Assembly (NCBI RefSeq): GCF_932526225.1
Contig: NC_064041.1
Location: forward strand, 9,284,813 to 9,344,812
Direction: 5' to 3'
Length of the DNA stretch: 60,000 bases
From: Nematostella vectensis
Lineage: Eukaryota > Cnidaria > Anthozoa > Actiniaria > Edwardsiidae
The position numbers were made by a program, and so were the translations under genes. A model generated the notes under the pieces. That model did not search any database. It was not told the origin of the DNA and worked only from the letters and a program-made list of their open reading frames with translations. Shown here piece after piece: positions 58,851-60,000 of the stretch. Positions within the stretch are counted from its first letter, which is position 1. Every line of letters begins with the position of its first letter.

Positions 58851-58888
58851 ATTAGTATGCTACTATACTAGAAATTATTTTTTAAATA
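58851..58888 (-). promoter_or_regulatory. Shared promoter motif of the 53-aa ORF
   Basis: On the minus strand TATTTAAAAAATAATT is followed by TCTAGTATAGTAGCATAC, then TAAT and ATG. It differs from 58634-58670 by a few substitutions and short length changes. Confidence 0.55.
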
Positions 58889-58980
58889 GTTTCAGTGCGT
58901 CGAGGTTCTATACCTTCTCCAAATTAATGGATGCCAGTATGTGTCAAGTAAAGCTTCATCTGTCAAATGGGTGACCGGGG

Positions 58981-60000
58981 TTATTGTCCGATGTTATAGT
59001 GCCCGTAGGCTAAACTTTTGATTCCGTCGTTTGATTTATACCTTTTTTATCGAATCAGCTGAGTGACACTTTATTGATTTCGTAGCTTCCTAACTTATGG
59101 TTTTGGCTTCTGGTGGCCTTCATTTTGTGGTGCATCTGTCTGTCGTCCATTAATGTCTTTTTATAGTCTTCATGCTCGATATTACTCTTGATACATTCTT
59201 TTTTATTCCCTTTGCTGTCTTTCCTTCTGATTGGTCGCTTTTCGCATAGCTGTACATTTTGGATCGCAGTCCGACAAACTCGCAGACGGGGGTTCCTGCA
59301 GCCTCGTCTTTGAGCTTGCCGATGTCTTTCTTGTTGGTTTCGTTGAAGAATGTGGAGCTCTTCTTTGGGTAGTCGCTATTGTCGTTCCAGAAATCTTGAT
59401 ACACGTCTTCTGCCTCTATCTCGAAGGTCAGACTGTCTGTATCGGTGAATAGTAGCCTTGCCTTGTGTCCATACTTCTCTTTGATGTAGTTGTAGTAGAA
59501 GCCGTACATCAGTACCTTGCTGAGGTCTAGGATGCACATGCCCACATAGGCCGGCCTGTTTAGGGTCAGTGTCTCTTTGATTTTGTGGACGGCCACTAAG
59601 TCCTTGTTGAATATCTTACTACTCACGTAGGAGGGCTTTCTTGTCAGAGTAGTTTCTTCTCGTCTTACACCAGTCGGACGTCTACCCTTTTTCGTAGGTT
59701 CTCCATAGTCTTTCCAAATACGCTGTTGTTCATCAGTTTGAAGAAGTCTTTCTCGAATGAGTTTCTGGCGTTCTTACGTTTTTCAGTGTTGCGGTCTATA
59801 TACTGCTTTAGCCATGGTGATTGGTCGAACTTTAAAACTCTGTAGACTTAAGCTACTTTTAGGCCTAGGTCTGTGTGTAGCTGGGAGTTTCTGTAGTGTA
59901 CGTACTTCTCTTTGTCTTTTAAGGTTGGGATAAGTTTTGAGACTAGACCTGTTTGTATGACGTATTTTGTTGCTATCTTGTCGCAGTACTCGGACAGCAT
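58981..60000 (-). pseudogene. DNA polymerase B C-terminal part, Maverick/Polinton- or adintovirus-like, broken
   Basis: The minus strand encodes the palm and C-terminus of a protein-primed-type family B polymerase. It has a motif B-like [14 protein letters not shown] (about 59730-59695), the segment NRPAYVGMCILDLSK, and motif C FTDTDSL. The gene ends at 58981-58983 and continues past the right edge of the window. It is broken by a stop at 59848-59850 and frame changes near 59665, 59200 and 59045, so it is not functional. The same strand carries two small ORFs downstream. Which lineage it belongs to cannot be settled without the other genes of such elements (integrase, packaging ATPase, capsid), none of which is in view. 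Confidence 0.8.

Overview
The window is animal nuclear DNA, almost certainly from a cnidarian and probably an anthozoan (sea anemone or coral). This is an inference from three things: intron-rich PAN/EGF/discoidin genes, AT-rich intergenic DNA packed with small inverted-repeat transposons, and Penelope-like and LINE elements of kinds common in cnidarians. No rRNA, tRNA, operon or CRISPR was seen. Exons of the host genes were placed by hand from splice sites, reading phase and comparison between copies inside the window.

Host genes. Four related secreted-protein genes lie on the minus strand. Gene A (8947-14992) is signal peptide, PAN/apple, EGF, EGF, discoidin, 327 aa. Gene B (20498-25397) has three EGF modules, 374 aa. 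Gene C (38129-44311) has four EGF modules and swaps the discoidin domain for a different cysteine-rich C-terminus, 354 aa, or 360 aa with an 18-nt micro-exon. Gene D (55009-57596) shows its last four exons, and its 5' exons are not in the window. Their exons match in length and phase, so they arose by duplication. A and C share their 5' halves and promoter module; A, B and D share their 3' ends; the downstream flanks of B and D are paralogous.

Mobile DNA. The headline is an apparently complete 6,823-bp DNA transposon at 46797-53619. It has CAC-type terminal inverted repeats, a 3-bp AAC target duplication, and an unoccupied paralogous site at 19193-19195. It carries a predicted two-exon transposase-like gene (797 aa), a second gene of unknown function (197 aa), a 16-17-bp satellite with a 400-bp higher-order repeat, and an inverted copy of part of its own second gene. 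Other elements are: a Penelope-like retroelement with a well-formed hammerhead ribozyme (1814-3969); a second one with a degenerate hammerhead-like fold (34126-35441); a PHD/endonuclease/RT LINE with an NPGP motif (27632-31130); a ZMYM1/hAT-like relic (16400-17785); several short inverted-repeat elements, three with recognisable target duplications and two with paralogous empty sites; and, at the right edge, a decayed protein-primed-type DNA polymerase B from a Maverick/Polinton- or adintovirus-like element, with two small ORFs that share a near-identical promoter.

Layout. 1-8946: Penelope element, small transposons and a LINE relic. 8947-17785: gene A with a triplicated 5' region cut off by the hAT relic. 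17838-20497: E-box/CRE repeat array and the gene B downstream flank. 20498-25397: gene B. 25398-38128: orphan ORF, LINE, tandem repeats, second Penelope element, foldback repeats. 38129-44780: gene C and its promoter module. 44791-55008: gene D downstream flank split by the large transposon. 55009-57596: gene D. 57630-60000: virus-like element.
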